Of a stretch of 48,049 nt of DNA, positions 7,771 to 16,883 are shown piece by piece (the first letter of the stretch is position 1; every line of letters starts with the position of its first letter). The stretch is from Herpetosiphon sp. (GTDB taxonomy: Bacteria; Chloroflexota; Anaerolineae; Anaerolineales; Villigracilaceae): NCBI GenBank assembly GCA_020717985.1, contig DYDH01000009.1, positions 1 to 48,049 of the forward strand, read 5' to 3'. A program made the translations under genes and the position numbers. A model generated the notes under the pieces. The model saw only the letters and a list, made by a program, of their open reading frames with translations. It was not told where the DNA came from and did not search any database.

Positions 7771-9411
7771 ATGGTAATGCCAGCGGATATGCTTATAATC
7801 ACCCCTTCTTCAGAACTTGGAGACAGCGTCCTTCACGCATTGGAAGAGACGGCGCTTTATCGTATTCATATTGTTTCCAATAAATCTTCCGCCATTGTCC
7901 GCGCAAATGAAATAGGCGCTCCGCTCGCCATGCTTGATTATTCCCTCAACGAAGAATGGATACAGGACATTGGCGCCGCACTCCGCACGATCCGCCCTAG
8001 CATCAATCTCATCATCCTGTGTGATGATGATGTCACCCCGCCTTCCTTCGATCAATTGCGTCCGTGGATTCTCGTCCGTAAACCATTTAGGATGTCAAAT
8101 TTTATGACCGCCATCAGCGAACCTCAGACTGCTTCCACCGCACAAAATAATAATGAAAGCGCCACTTTGCCGTGGTTAAACGATCCGACCAAAGCCGCAC
8201 AACATCTCACCCGCATCACGTTGGAATCCTCGGCACAAGCCGCGTTGATCACACGCAAAAACAGCCTATGGGCTTATGCCGGTAGTCTCTCACAGAGTGC
8301 GGCAAAGGAAGTGGCGCAAACTGTCACGCGCAACTGGGACGGACAAAAAGGTTCAGACTTGTTGCGTTTCATCCGCCTCGAAAGCACAAAAGCCGAACAC
8401 ATGTTGTACGCCACGCGTCTCGCAACAGACACCGTGCTTGCTCTCGTTTTCGACGCAGAAACTCCATTTAGTACGATCCGCAGCCAGGCCAGTCAACTCA
8501 TCACCGATCTGGACGACGAACATCCTGAACCGCAAAAACCAGCCTGGGCGGCCGAATCCCCTGCCAATATGGATGAAGGCGACGCTCAGGATATCCCACC
8601 CATTTCGAATATCCTAACCAACATACCAACTCCAAATCCAGAACCCGCTACAACCCACGACTTTAGACTGCCGCCCAAAAAAGAAGTTTTCGACCCGAAT
8701 GAGACTCGTGTCTCAGTGCCGCTTTCAAATGCTTCTGCTTTCAAACGCGAAGCGTCCCCCGCCGTCCACTTGAACAAAACTCCCGTGAGCCCGAAACAGG
8801 CTAAAGGTTTGGGTATGAGCGCGCAAACTCCTCAAACTGTATTCGATCAAGTTGAAGTGACCGCGCCCTCACGTCCCAAAGCGAGACCTGAAACCCCGGT
8901 CGCCAAACCTGCGCCTGGCGAAGCTGATGTTACCCGCGAAAGCCCCACCACAGAAGCCGCGCGTCATCTCATTGTGGAACCAATCACAGCAGGTTTATAT
9001 CATCTGACCTACGCCTGCCTGCTTGTACCGCGTTTTTCAGCACATTACATCACAGGCGATCTGGCAGACCAAATCGGTGAATGGCTTCCCAACATCTGCA
9101 TTGCCTTTGGCTGGCGTTTGGAATATCTTTCAGTACGTCCCGAATATTTACAATGGGTGGTGAATGTTCAGCCGAATACGTCACCGGGTTATCTCATGCG
9201 CATCATGCGCCAGCAAACTTCAGAGAAAATTTTTAGTGACTTCCCCCGCATGAAAAGAGAGAACCCATCCGGTGATTTTTGGGCGCCGGGTTATCTGATC
9301 ATGGGAGGCACACAACCTCACCCCCAACAACTGGTACGCGATTACATCCGCCAAACCCGCCAGCGTCAGGGGCAGGAATCCCCATCTGAACCACCACGGG
9401 TTCGTGACTAA
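7771..9411 (+). CDS. Pseudo-receiver / Roadblock-like / IS200-type transposase-like fusion protein
   Basis: This 546-residue protein has three parts. Residues 7-115 follow a response-regulator receiver pattern, with Asp56 in LAMLDY and Lys104-Pro in RKPF, but the N-terminal acidic pair is replaced by TPS, so phosphorylation is doubtful. Residues 140-250 look Roadblock/LC7-like (SSAQAALITRKNSLWAYAG, then LLRFIRL, MLYATRL). A disordered Pro-rich linker (255-395) leads to a C-terminal domain (400-530) that matches the Y1/REP transposase plan, including FWAPGYLI and Tyr525 in VRDYIRQ. The HUH histidine motif is replaced by PEYLQWV (457-463), so DNA cleavage is unlikely. Starts at GTG 7759 or ATG 7777 are also possible. 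No insertion-sequence ends are seen. Confidence 0.7.
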   Translation: MVMPADMLIITPSSELGDSVLHALEETALYRIHIVSNKSSAIVRANEIGAPLAMLDYSLNEEWIQDIGAALRTIRPSINLIILCDDDVTPPSFDQLRPWILVRKPFRMSNFMTAISEPQTASTAQNNNESATLPWLNDPTKAAQHLTRITLESSAQAALITRKNSLWAYAGSLSQSAAKEVAQTVTRNWDGQKGSDLLRFIRLESTKAEHMLYATRLATDTVLALVFDAETPFSTIRSQASQLITDLDDEHPEPQKPAWAAESPANMDEGDAQDIPPISNILTNIPTPNPEPATTHDFRLPPKKEVFDPNETRVSVPLSNASAFKREASPAVHLNKTPVSPKQAKGLGMSAQTPQTVFDQVEVTAPSRPKARPETPVAKPAPGEADVTRESPTTEAARHLIVEPITAGLYHLTYACLLVPRFSAHYITGDLADQIGEWLPNICIAFGWRLEYLSVRPEYLQWVVNVQPNTSPGYLMRIMRQQTSEKIFSDFPRMKRENPSGDFWAPGYLIMGGTQPHPQQLVRDYIRQTRQRQGQESPSEPPRVRD

Positions 9412-9417
9412 AAGAAG

Positions 9418-9455
9418 AAGCGCAGAGTATAATCAACTCTGCGCTTTATTTTTTA
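9418..9455 (+). terminator. Intrinsic terminator of the fusion gene
   Basis: A perfect GC-rich stem (9418-9428 with 9436-9446) is followed by TTTATTTTTT, a classic rho-independent terminator 6 bases after the stop codon at 9411. Confidence 0.88.
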
Positions 9456-9470
9456 AGTACTCCATGGAGT

Positions 9471-9489
9471 TCGGAAGTTCCACTTCCGA
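9471..9489. repeat. Short perfect palindrome
   Basis: TCGGAAGT (9471-9478) pairs with ACTTCCGA (9482-9489) around TCC, in the spacer before polA. Its form is like the other intergenic palindromes of this window. Confidence 0.4.
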
Positions 9490-9524
9490 CGTTATCCCAC
9501 TTCACTTTTCCCTGATCAAACCCT

Positions 9525-12338
9525 ATGCCTCCTACACTTTACCTAATTGACGGACATGCTCTTGCTTATCGAATGTATTTTGCCCTGACCGCAGGCGCAA
9601 GCAGCCAGCGCTGGCAGACCTCCACAGGCGAACCCACTGCGGGCATTTACGGCTTCGCGCGCGAACTGGTCCGAATTTTGGAACAGGAGAAGCCCGAATA
9701 CCTTGCGGTGGCTTTCGATGTGGGCAAAACCTTCCGCGATGAAATTTTTCCTGAATACAAAGGCACGCGCGAAAAAATGCCTGATGACCTGCGTCCACAA
9801 CTTGACCGCATCCGCCAGATGGTGGACGCCTTCAATATTCCGCGCCTTGAAATGGATGGCTTTGAAGCAGACGATGTGCTCGGCACTGTGGCAAAGCTTG
9901 CCGCTGAACAAGGCTTGGGAGTCAAGATCATCACCGGCGACCGCGACCTTTTGCAGTTGGTCAATGAGCGCACTGCGGTCTATCTGGCAGGCGACGACCA
10001 GACCTACATCACAGATGCGGATGTCATTAAAAAACTGGGCGTGCGCGCCGACCAGGTAGTGGATTACAAAGCCATCGTCGGCGATACATCAGATAATATC
10101 CCCGGAGTAAAAGGCGTGGGCGAAAAGACCGCCATTGCGCTGCTTGAAAAATTCGGCACGCTTGATGCCATTTATGCCAACCTCGATCAGGTGGAGAAAC
10201 GCTGGAAGGGCAAACTCGAAGCGAGCAAGGAATCCGCGTATATGAGTTACGACCTTGCGCTCATCCGCACGGATTTGAAAATCATACTCGACCTTGAACA
10301 TGCAAAAGTGACGGCATTTGACGGCACAAAACTTGAAGAGTTTTTCAAGGAGATGGAATTCCGCACGCTGTTGAGCAAGGTCCCTGCGATCAGCAGTGGA
10401 TTGATTTCTTCAGTGCCTGCACCGTCTTCGATAAAGCCTGCCAAATCTGCAAAAACAAAAAGCGGACAATTTTCGATGTTCGTGAATGAACCGCAAGTGA
10501 TTTACGCCACACAGGCATCCAACATCGAAGTCATTATTGTGGATTCGCTGAATAAACTGAACGACCTTGCCAACGAATTTGCAAAGGCAAGCGTGATTTC
10601 ATTCGATACAGAAACAACATCCACAGAGGAAATGCAAGCAGAGATCGTGGGCATTTCACTTGCGGTCAAGGCGGGACAGGGATATTACATCCCCATCGGA
10701 CATACTTCTGGAAATAATCTGCCGATTGAAAAAGTGATCGCCGCCCTGACGCCATCCATGACGGATGCGAAAATTGGGAAGGTGGCGCACAATGCCAAAT
10801 ATGATTACATCATCCTCGCGCGCTACGGACTGGTAACCACACCTTTAACTTTCGATACCATGCTGGCTGAATTCATCATTGACCCATCCTCGCGCAATTT
10901 GGGGTTGAAGAACCTTGTCCATACGCGGCTTGGCGAAGAGATGACCCACATCGAAGAATTGATCGGCAAGGGAAAAAATCAATTGAGCATGGCCGATATT
11001 GCCATCGAATCAGTCGCTCCGTATGCCGCCGCAGACGCCGAAACAACCTTGCGCCTGATGCCGATTTTAGAAAAAGACCTACTCCGCGCCAACGGCACAA
11101 AATTACTTACCGAGATAGATTTGCCTCTCACGCCCGTGTTGGCTGAAATGGAGATGGCGGGAATTCTGATTGACCTGCCGTTCTTCAAAAAGATGTCTGA
11201 AGAACTGAGCGAGCGCATGGCTGAAATTGAAAAACGGGTTTTTGAATCTGTCGGCAAGCCGTTCAATCTCAACTCCACCCAGCAACTGTCGGATGTGCTC
11301 TTTACGCATCTGCGACTCGACCCGCCGGATAAAGGCAAGAAAACTGCCAGCGGACATTATTCGACTTCGGCGGATGTGCTTGAATTACTGCGCGGAAAAC
11401 ATCCCGTTGTGGATATGATCCTCGAAAACCGCGAACTCTCGAAACTAAAATCAACTTATGTGGATGCGTTGCCTGCGGCGGTTGATCCGCAAACTGGGCG
11501 TGTACACACATCCTACAGTCAAACCGGCGCGGTGACGGGACGCCTTTCATCATCCAATCCCAATTTACAAAACATCCCCATCCGCACGGAGGAAGGACGC
11601 CGCGTACGAAATGGATTCATCGCCGAGAAAGGCAGTGTCCTGCTTTCGGTGGATTACTCGCAGATCGAACTTCGCATCGTGGCTCACATGGCGGGAGATG
11701 AAGCCATGCTCGCGGCGTTTAAAGCCGGGGAGGATATCCATGTCACTACCGCCGCCGCAGTTTACGGCGTGGATAATGAAGCGGTGACGAAAGAAATGCG
11801 CCGTCACGCGAAAGCCATCAACTTCGGGTTGATCTATGGCATGTCGGCATTCGGTCTGGCACGCTCCACCGAATTGACTCTGGCCGAAGCTGAAAATTTC
11901 GTCAAGACCTATTTCACAAAATTCCCCGGCGTGAAAAAATATCTGGATGAAATCCGTCAACTCGCGGCACAGCAGGGATACGTGGAAACGCTATTAAATC
12001 GCCGCAGGTACTTCCCGGCGTTGCAGGGCAAGATCAATCCACAGTTGAAGAACCGCGAAGAACGCGAAGCCATCAACGCGCCCATTCAAGGCACAGCCGC
12101 GGATATTATGAAGATCGCCATGCTCAAAATTCCGTCCGCGTTGAAGTCCGCAGGGTTGAAATCCAAAATGCTCCTGCAAGTGCATGATGAACTGGTGCTG
12201 GAATGCCCGCAGGATGAGTTGGGAAAGACCGCGCGCATTGTGCAGGAAACCATGGCGAACGCCTATCCCATGAGCATTCCACTTTCCACCGAAGCGCGCG
12301 CCGGACAAAGCTGGGGCGGGATGAAAGTGTTGGGATAA
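9525..12338 (+). CDS. polA: DNA polymerase I
   Basis: This 937-residue family A polymerase serves gap filling, Okazaki fragment processing and repair. The 5'-nuclease domain (about 1-290) begins LYLIDGHALAYR and holds FEADDVLGT and a helix-hairpin-helix GVGEKTAIALLEKFG. The 3'-5' exonuclease (about 325-520) keeps its acidic residues in FDTETTS, AKYDYII and YAAADAE, so proofreading looks intact. The polymerase domain shows motif A VDYSQIELR (about 707), motif B RRHAKAINFGLIYG (about 758) and motif C VHDELVLE (about 885). All three activities seem present. Length is typical. No strong ribosome binding site is seen before the ATG. Confidence 0.98.
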   Translation: MPPTLYLIDGHALAYRMYFALTAGASSQRWQTSTGEPTAGIYGFARELVRILEQEKPEYLAVAFDVGKTFRDEIFPEYKGTREKMPDDLRPQLDRIRQMVDAFNIPRLEMDGFEADDVLGTVAKLAAEQGLGVKIITGDRDLLQLVNERTAVYLAGDDQTYITDADVIKKLGVRADQVVDYKAIVGDTSDNIPGVKGVGEKTAIALLEKFGTLDAIYANLDQVEKRWKGKLEASKESAYMSYDLALIRTDLKIILDLEHAKVTAFDGTKLEEFFKEMEFRTLLSKVPAISSGLISSVPAPSSIKPAKSAKTKSGQFSMFVNEPQVIYATQASNIEVIIVDSLNKLNDLANEFAKASVISFDTETTSTEEMQAEIVGISLAVKAGQGYYIPIGHTSGNNLPIEKVIAALTPSMTDAKIGKVAHNAKYDYIILARYGLVTTPLTFDTMLAEFIIDPSSRNLGLKNLVHTRLGEEMTHIEELIGKGKNQLSMADIAIESVAPYAAADAETTLRLMPILEKDLLRANGTKLLTEIDLPLTPVLAEMEMAGILIDLPFFKKMSEELSERMAEIEKRVFESVGKPFNLNSTQQLSDVLFTHLRLDPPDKGKKTASGHYSTSADVLELLRGKHPVVDMILENRELSKLKSTYVDALPAAVDPQTGRVHTSYSQTGAVTGRLSSSNPNLQNIPIRTEEGRRVRNGFIAEKGSVLLSVDYSQIELRIVAHMAGDEAMLAAFKAGEDIHVTTAAAVYGVDNEAVTKEMRRHAKAINFGLIYGMSAFGLARSTELTLAEAENFVKTYFTKFPGVKKYLDEIRQLAAQQGYVETLLNRRRYFPALQGKINPQLKNREEREAINAPIQGTAADIMKIAMLKIPSALKSAGLKSKMLLQVHDELVLECPQDELGKTARIVQETMANAYPMSIPLSTEARAGQSWGGMKVLG

Positions 12339-12340
12339 AA

Positions 12341-12386
12341 ATGTTGCGTGTTGCGTATTTCGTACGTAACGCGCAACACGCAACAT
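12341..12386. repeat. 15-pair perfect inverted repeat after polA
   Basis: Bases 12341-12355 pair perfectly with 12372-12386; each arm holds two copies of a TTGCGTG-like word. No T-run follows on the plus strand. It starts 3 bases after the polA stop and could act as a terminator, but its internally repetitive arms suggest a dispersed palindrome. The arm resembles that at 6713-6724. Confidence 0.6.
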
Positions 12387-12446
12387 GAAAAGGTTATAAT
12401 TACCCTGTAATCATAAAAACTCACATTCAACTAAAAGTGGATCACT

Positions 12447-14753
12447 ATGCCTGGACGAGAAGACATTTTTCAAAAAGCAATGAACGACGGACACTCCGCC
12501 GCCTGGGACCAGGAATGGGACAAGGCTGCCGCTGCGTACCGCCAGGCTTTGCAGGAATTTCCCGATCATCCAAAGGCGTTAAATAGTCTCGGTCTGGCGC
12601 TTTATCAACTCGGCAGTTTCGAGGAAGCCCTGCATATCTACATGAATGTGGCAAAACTATCACCCGATGACCCGGCGCCGATGGAAAAAGTGGCTCAACT
12701 CTCTGAACGCATCGGCGACTTGAAGACAGCAGTGGAAGCAGCCTTGCGCGCAGGCGATCTCTTCCTCAAGCAGCGTGACACCGAAAAAGCCCTCGAAAAT
12801 TGGGCGCGTGTCACAAACCTAAATCCTGAAAACGCCATCGCACATTCACGCCTCGCGCAGGTTCATGAAAAACTCGGACATATTCAACAAGCCGTTACAG
12901 AATACCTCGCCATTGCCAGTATCATTCAACGCGCAGGCAATATCCAAAAAACAAAAGAGATGGTGGATAAAGCCCTGTCCCTTTTACCAAACAGTCTCGA
13001 AGTAAAACAAGCGCAAACACTGCTCAATACAGGACAACTGCTTCCCAAACCAATACGGGGCAAAGGCGGAACGGGTCCCATCCGCATGGCGCAGGTAAAA
13101 CAATTACAAAAACCGAAAACATCCTCCGGACTGGACCCCATCGCTGAGGCGCGTCAAAAAGCATTGACACAGCTTGCAGAACTTCTCTTCGAATACTCCG
13201 ATGACAATCCATCTGCGCAGGAGAGAAAAGGTCTTTCCGCGATCATGAAAGGCACAGGCGGTCTCTCATTACAACAATCTGAACAAACGAAAGTGGTATT
13301 ACACCTCGGTCTGGCAATTGACGCGCAGACCAAAGGCAACGAGGCACAAGCCGCAGAAGAATTTGAAAGCGCGCTGGAGGCCGGCTTCAAGCATCCATCC
13401 CTGTACTTTATGCTTGGACTTTTACGCTTCAAAGGGGAACGGATTGAAAGCGCGCAACGCTTTTTGCAGAACGCCGTCAAGCATCATGATTACGCGCTCG
13501 GCACGCGCCTGTTACTGGGACAACTATTTGCAGGCAAATCCCGTTTCAATGAAGCCGCCCTGGAATATCTCGAAGCGTTAAAACTTGCCGATTCGATCAC
13601 CGTCCCCGCCGAAAAGTCGGATGAAATTAGCCAGCAATATGAGCCGTTGATCGAAGCGCATGAAAATCAAAAGGATGAAACCATCCTGCGCAAAGTGTGC
13701 GAAAACATTAATAATTTGCTCATGCGCCCCGATTGGCGCGAACAACTACATAAAACACGCGAACAAATGCCGAAGCAGGACGGAGACATGATCGCCCCGC
13801 TTGCGGATGTGATCCTGCAGGCGCAATCCAGCTCGGTACTTGAATCGATGAACCGCATCAACCACCTGGCACGCATGGGAAACCTGCGTTCCGCAATGGA
13901 TGAAGCATACTACGCAATACAATACGCACCGACCTACCTCCCGCTTCACATGCTGATGGGCGACCTGCTGGTGCAGGAAAATCACGATGCGGATGCAATC
14001 GTGAAATACAGCATTGTGGCACATGCCTATAGTGTGCGCGGTGAAGTGCTGCAAGCCACAAAACTATTGCGGCGTATCATTCAACTTGCGCCAATGGATT
14101 TCGGCTCGCGCAGCCGCCTCATAGACCAACTCATCGCGCGTGGTCACACTGACGATGCAATTCGCGAATATCTTGAACTGGCCGCCATCTACTCCCGCCT
14201 CGCCGAACTGGACCTGGCGCGTAAAACATACACCACCGCCCTGCGCGTGGTACAGCAAGGCAATGCCAACCGCGATTGGAACGCGCATATCCTGCAACGC
14301 ATGGCGGATATAGACCTGCAACGACTCGATTGGAAACAAGCCCTGCGCGTCTACGAACAACTCCGCACCATCACGCCCGATGACGATGCCACACGCCGGC
14401 AACTTGTTGAACTCAACCTGCGCATGGCACAAAACGATAAAGCCATGAACGAACTTGAGAATTACGTCAACCACCTTGAAAGCCAGAACAAAAATGACGT
14501 TGCCATTCTCTTCATTCAAGATACACTAAAAGAGCACCCTGACCAACCTCTTCTCAAACGCGCGCTCGCCGTGCAATTTCAGCACGCAGGGCGCATTGAA
14601 GAAGCAATCTCGCTATTGGATGTTTTAGGTGAAACTCTCATGCAATCTGGCAACAAAAAAGGCGCCTTTGAAGTGATTAACCAAATCATCCTGATGAATC
14701 CACCCAATGTGGAAGAGTACCGCAAACTGCTTTACCAAATGCAAAACGGTTAA
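12447..14753 (+). CDS. Large TPR-repeat protein
   Basis: This 768-residue protein is built almost entirely of tetratricopeptide helices, a scaffold for protein-protein contacts. Clear repeats lie near 20-160 (with WDQEWDKAAAAYRQALQEFPD and HPKALNSLGLALYQLGSFEEAL split across two repeats), near 275-385, and again from 490 to the C-terminus. A less regular, basic, Pro/Lys-rich linker spans about 195-235. No signal peptide or membrane helix is visible. There is no enzyme domain, so the partner is unknown. The gene stands alone with its own terminator and no clear Shine-Dalgarno site. Confidence 0.85.
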   Translation: MPGREDIFQKAMNDGHSAAWDQEWDKAAAAYRQALQEFPDHPKALNSLGLALYQLGSFEEALHIYMNVAKLSPDDPAPMEKVAQLSERIGDLKTAVEAALRAGDLFLKQRDTEKALENWARVTNLNPENAIAHSRLAQVHEKLGHIQQAVTEYLAIASIIQRAGNIQKTKEMVDKALSLLPNSLEVKQAQTLLNTGQLLPKPIRGKGGTGPIRMAQVKQLQKPKTSSGLDPIAEARQKALTQLAELLFEYSDDNPSAQERKGLSAIMKGTGGLSLQQSEQTKVVLHLGLAIDAQTKGNEAQAAEEFESALEAGFKHPSLYFMLGLLRFKGERIESAQRFLQNAVKHHDYALGTRLLLGQLFAGKSRFNEAALEYLEALKLADSITVPAEKSDEISQQYEPLIEAHENQKDETILRKVCENINNLLMRPDWREQLHKTREQMPKQDGDMIAPLADVILQAQSSSVLESMNRINHLARMGNLRSAMDEAYYAIQYAPTYLPLHMLMGDLLVQENHDADAIVKYSIVAHAYSVRGEVLQATKLLRRIIQLAPMDFGSRSRLIDQLIARGHTDDAIREYLELAAIYSRLAELDLARKTYTTALRVVQQGNANRDWNAHILQRMADIDLQRLDWKQALRVYEQLRTITPDDDATRRQLVELNLRMAQNDKAMNELENYVNHLESQNKNDVAILFIQDTLKEHPDQPLLKRALAVQFQHAGRIEEAISLLDVLGETLMQSGNKKGAFEVINQIILMNPPNVEEYRKLLYQMQNG

Positions 14754-14773
14754 ATTCTGGATGAACACATCGA

Positions 14774-14804
14774 ATGTCCGCCAACACATGGTGGACATTT
14801 TTTC
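14774..14804 (+). terminator. Intrinsic terminator of the TPR gene
   Basis: A ten-pair stem with one G-T pair (14774-14783 with 14789-14798) is followed by TTTTTT, 20 bases after the TPR gene stop. Confidence 0.88.
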
Positions 14805-14909
14805 GCCTCCCACCCAACCCCAAATCTGGTCCCGTTTCTATTGACATGATCCCAGCTCGGGCAATTTCACATGCTACAGTTTATTCAAGACAAGTAATAG
14901 AGGAACAAC

Positions 14910-15947
14910 ATGCCAGAAACAAAGAATACCGCCGTGATGAACTGGCTTTTCATCTTCACCTTCATCGTGGCGCTGCTCGTCGTCTTCGGCGGATTCGTCC
15001 GACTCACCCGCTCTGGACTCTCCATTGTGGAATGGAATCCCATCAGCGGCGTCATCCCGCCCATCGGACAACAAGCCTGGCAGGCAGAATTTGCCAAATA
15101 CCAGGACACCCCCGAATATCAACAAATCAATTCAGAGATGACACTCCCGGAATATCAATTCATCTTTTACATGGAATGGATCCATCGCATCATAGCGCGG
15201 CTTGCGGGATTGTTCTATGCCGTTCCCGTTTTTTACTTCCTGATCAAAAAAACGATACCCATCAAGGAATTCCGGGTCTACTTCTTGATGGGCATGCTTT
15301 TCATCGCGCAGGCATTTATGGGTTGGTACATGGTTGCGAGCGGACTGGTTGACCGTCCCGCCGTCAGTCACTTCCGGCTCACCATTCACCTGCTCTTTGC
15401 ACTAAGCCTGCTCGCCCTTGCCCTGTGGACCGCCCTCGGACACAAATACGGCTTCCACAACACAAGCAATAAAATAAAATGGACTCTGCCCTCAAAACTG
15501 GCCTCATGGTCAATGGCATTGCTTGTCCTGCAAATCACATACGGCGGCATGACGGCAGGACTCAAAGCCGGTCACGTTTCAGAGACCTGGCCGCTCATGC
15601 TCGGCAAGTGGATTCCCCCCAACCTTTTCAAGTCATGGATCAATCTTTTTGAAACCCCACAGACCATTGTATTCATTCATCGCTGGCTGGCATGGCTTGG
15701 GTTGATCGCCGTGCCTGTTGTTTATTATTTTGTAAAGAAACAGAACTACCCGCCGGATATACAAAAAGGATTACTGTGGTTAACAGGAATCGTCGCCTTG
15801 CAGATCGCGCTGGGCGTCTTGACCATTCTCTCCTATGTCAATATTGCCGTCGCACTCGCCCACCAAGCCAACGCGCTTGCCCTGTTCGCGCTGGCGATAT
15901 ATTTTCTTCATCGTTTCAGAACATTGGATGTCAGCCGCAATGAATAA
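14910..15947 (+). CDS. ctaA: Heme A synthase, COX15/CtaA family
   Basis: This 345-residue membrane enzyme oxidises the C8 methyl of heme O to give heme A for aa3-type cytochrome oxidase. Four histidine sites are visible: His92 in MEWIHRIIAR, a His pair in SHFRLTIHLL, one in FIHRWLAWLG and one in ALAHQANALA. About eight transmembrane helices fit. The FIFYMEWIHR segment is like the mitochondrial/alphaproteobacterial COX15 branch. AGAGGAAC sits just before the ATG. No ctaB or oxidase genes are in the window. A convergent DsbA-like gene follows across a shared terminator. Confidence 0.92.
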   Translation: MPETKNTAVMNWLFIFTFIVALLVVFGGFVRLTRSGLSIVEWNPISGVIPPIGQQAWQAEFAKYQDTPEYQQINSEMTLPEYQFIFYMEWIHRIIARLAGLFYAVPVFYFLIKKTIPIKEFRVYFLMGMLFIAQAFMGWYMVASGLVDRPAVSHFRLTIHLLFALSLLALALWTALGHKYGFHNTSNKIKWTLPSKLASWSMALLVLQITYGGMTAGLKAGHVSETWPLMLGKWIPPNLFKSWINLFETPQTIVFIHRWLAWLGLIAVPVVYYFVKKQNYPPDIQKGLLWLTGIVALQIALGVLTILSYVNIAVALAHQANALALFALAIYFLHRFRTLDVSRNE

Positions 15948-15957
15948 AATAATCCCG

Positions 15958-16004
15958 GGAATCAAAAAGGGCACGGCGTTTATCTCCGTGTCCTTTTTGA
16001 TTCC
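15958..16004. terminator. Bidirectional terminator between ctaA and the DsbA-like gene
   Basis: A long stem with one G-T pair (15958-15976 with 15986-16004) carries A5 in one arm and T5 in the other, giving a T-run whichever strand is read. It lies between two convergent genes and can serve both. Confidence 0.85.
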
Positions 16005-16025
16005 TTATAACTTTGTTTGATAACT

Positions 16026-16796
16026 TTATTTGGCAGAGGCAGCCAAAGCAGCTTCAATTTTTTCCTGGAATACACTAAATGGCTGCGCTCCTTCGATCAG
16101 TTCGCTGACTTCTTCGCCGCTGGCATTGGTATAGGTCAACACAAAAGACGGGGTCCCATTCACATTCGCAGCAAGCGCATCCTTACTATCCTGATCTGTC
16201 TGTGCTTGATATTTGTCACTCGAATAGCATTCATTGAATTGATTCATGTCCAATCCGGTTTTCTCGGCAATGGCGCTTAAGCGACGGTCAGAAAAAGAAC
16301 CGACATCCTCGCCCAATAAATTGGCGAAGAGCATCTCGTGCATTTCCCAATACATGTTCTGGTCACCCGCACAATAAGCAGATTTTGCAGCGTCTTCCGA
16401 TTCTGTCTTTCCGCCTCTAATATTTTTACTTACCCAGTTGCCGGCAGAACGATAAGTGAAATACACCTTGCCCGTTGCGATGTAGGTGTCCATCAATGAC
16501 GGTTCTGTATCTGTATGGAATTTCTCACAGTAAGGGCACTGAAAATCGGAAAACTCCACGATCTTGACAGGTGCATTCGGATCACCCATATGGTTCGCAT
16601 CTGCCTGCGGATGTGTACCTGGCGTAACAGAGTTAATTCCCGCCACTGGCTTAAAGTTCGGGTAAATGATCAAAAAAGCAACAAAGATCGCTCCGATACT
16701 GATCAATCCAATTCCTACCAGTCGCCCGCGTTGTTCTTTGCGGCGTATCTGTTCACGGCGCGCCTGTCGTTTGCTTATATCTTTCGGGTTATTCAT
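16026..16796 (-). CDS. Membrane-anchored DsbA-family thiol oxidoreductase
   Basis: This 256-residue protein has a basic cytosolic head, one membrane helix (about 26-46) and an extracytoplasmic thioredoxin-like domain. The active site is Cys87-Pro-Tyr-Cys90 in FQCPYCEKF, and a likely cis-proline follows in VNGTPSFVL. The order fits BdbD/DsbA-type disulfide oxidases. Two extra cysteines (in SAYCAG and NECYSS) may form a structural bond. The start at ATG 16796 has GAGGAG about 5 bases upstream. It is convergent with ctaA and could help mature respiratory proteins (inference). Confidence 0.9.
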   Translation of the reverse strand: MNNPKDISKRQARREQIRRKEQRGRLVGIGLISIGAIFVAFLIIYPNFKPVAGINSVTPGTHPQADANHMGDPNAPVKIVEFSDFQCPYCEKFHTDTEPSLMDTYIATGKVYFTYRSAGNWVSKNIRGGKTESEDAAKSAYCAGDQNMYWEMHEMLFANLLGEDVGSFSDRRLSAIAEKTGLDMNQFNECYSSDKYQAQTDQDSKDALAANVNGTPSFVLTYTNASGEEVSELIEGAQPFSVFQEKIEAALAASAK

Positions 16797-16883
16797 GCTC
16801 ACTCCTCTAATTAAATTATTTGGCTGCAAATTGTGCCATGCCCAAAAGGATTTGTCCAGTAAAGCGTTAAAAAGCTCTTATCT

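Noticed and set aside
7771-9411. An active IS200-type insertion sequence
   Set aside because: HUH histidines are missing, there is no TnpB partner or subterminal hairpin pair, and the gene has a normal terminator and extra signalling domains.
14774-15352. Plus-strand frame of 192 codons over ctaA
   Set aside because: Out-of-frame shadow of ctaA; ctaA has the ribosome site and the histidine motifs.
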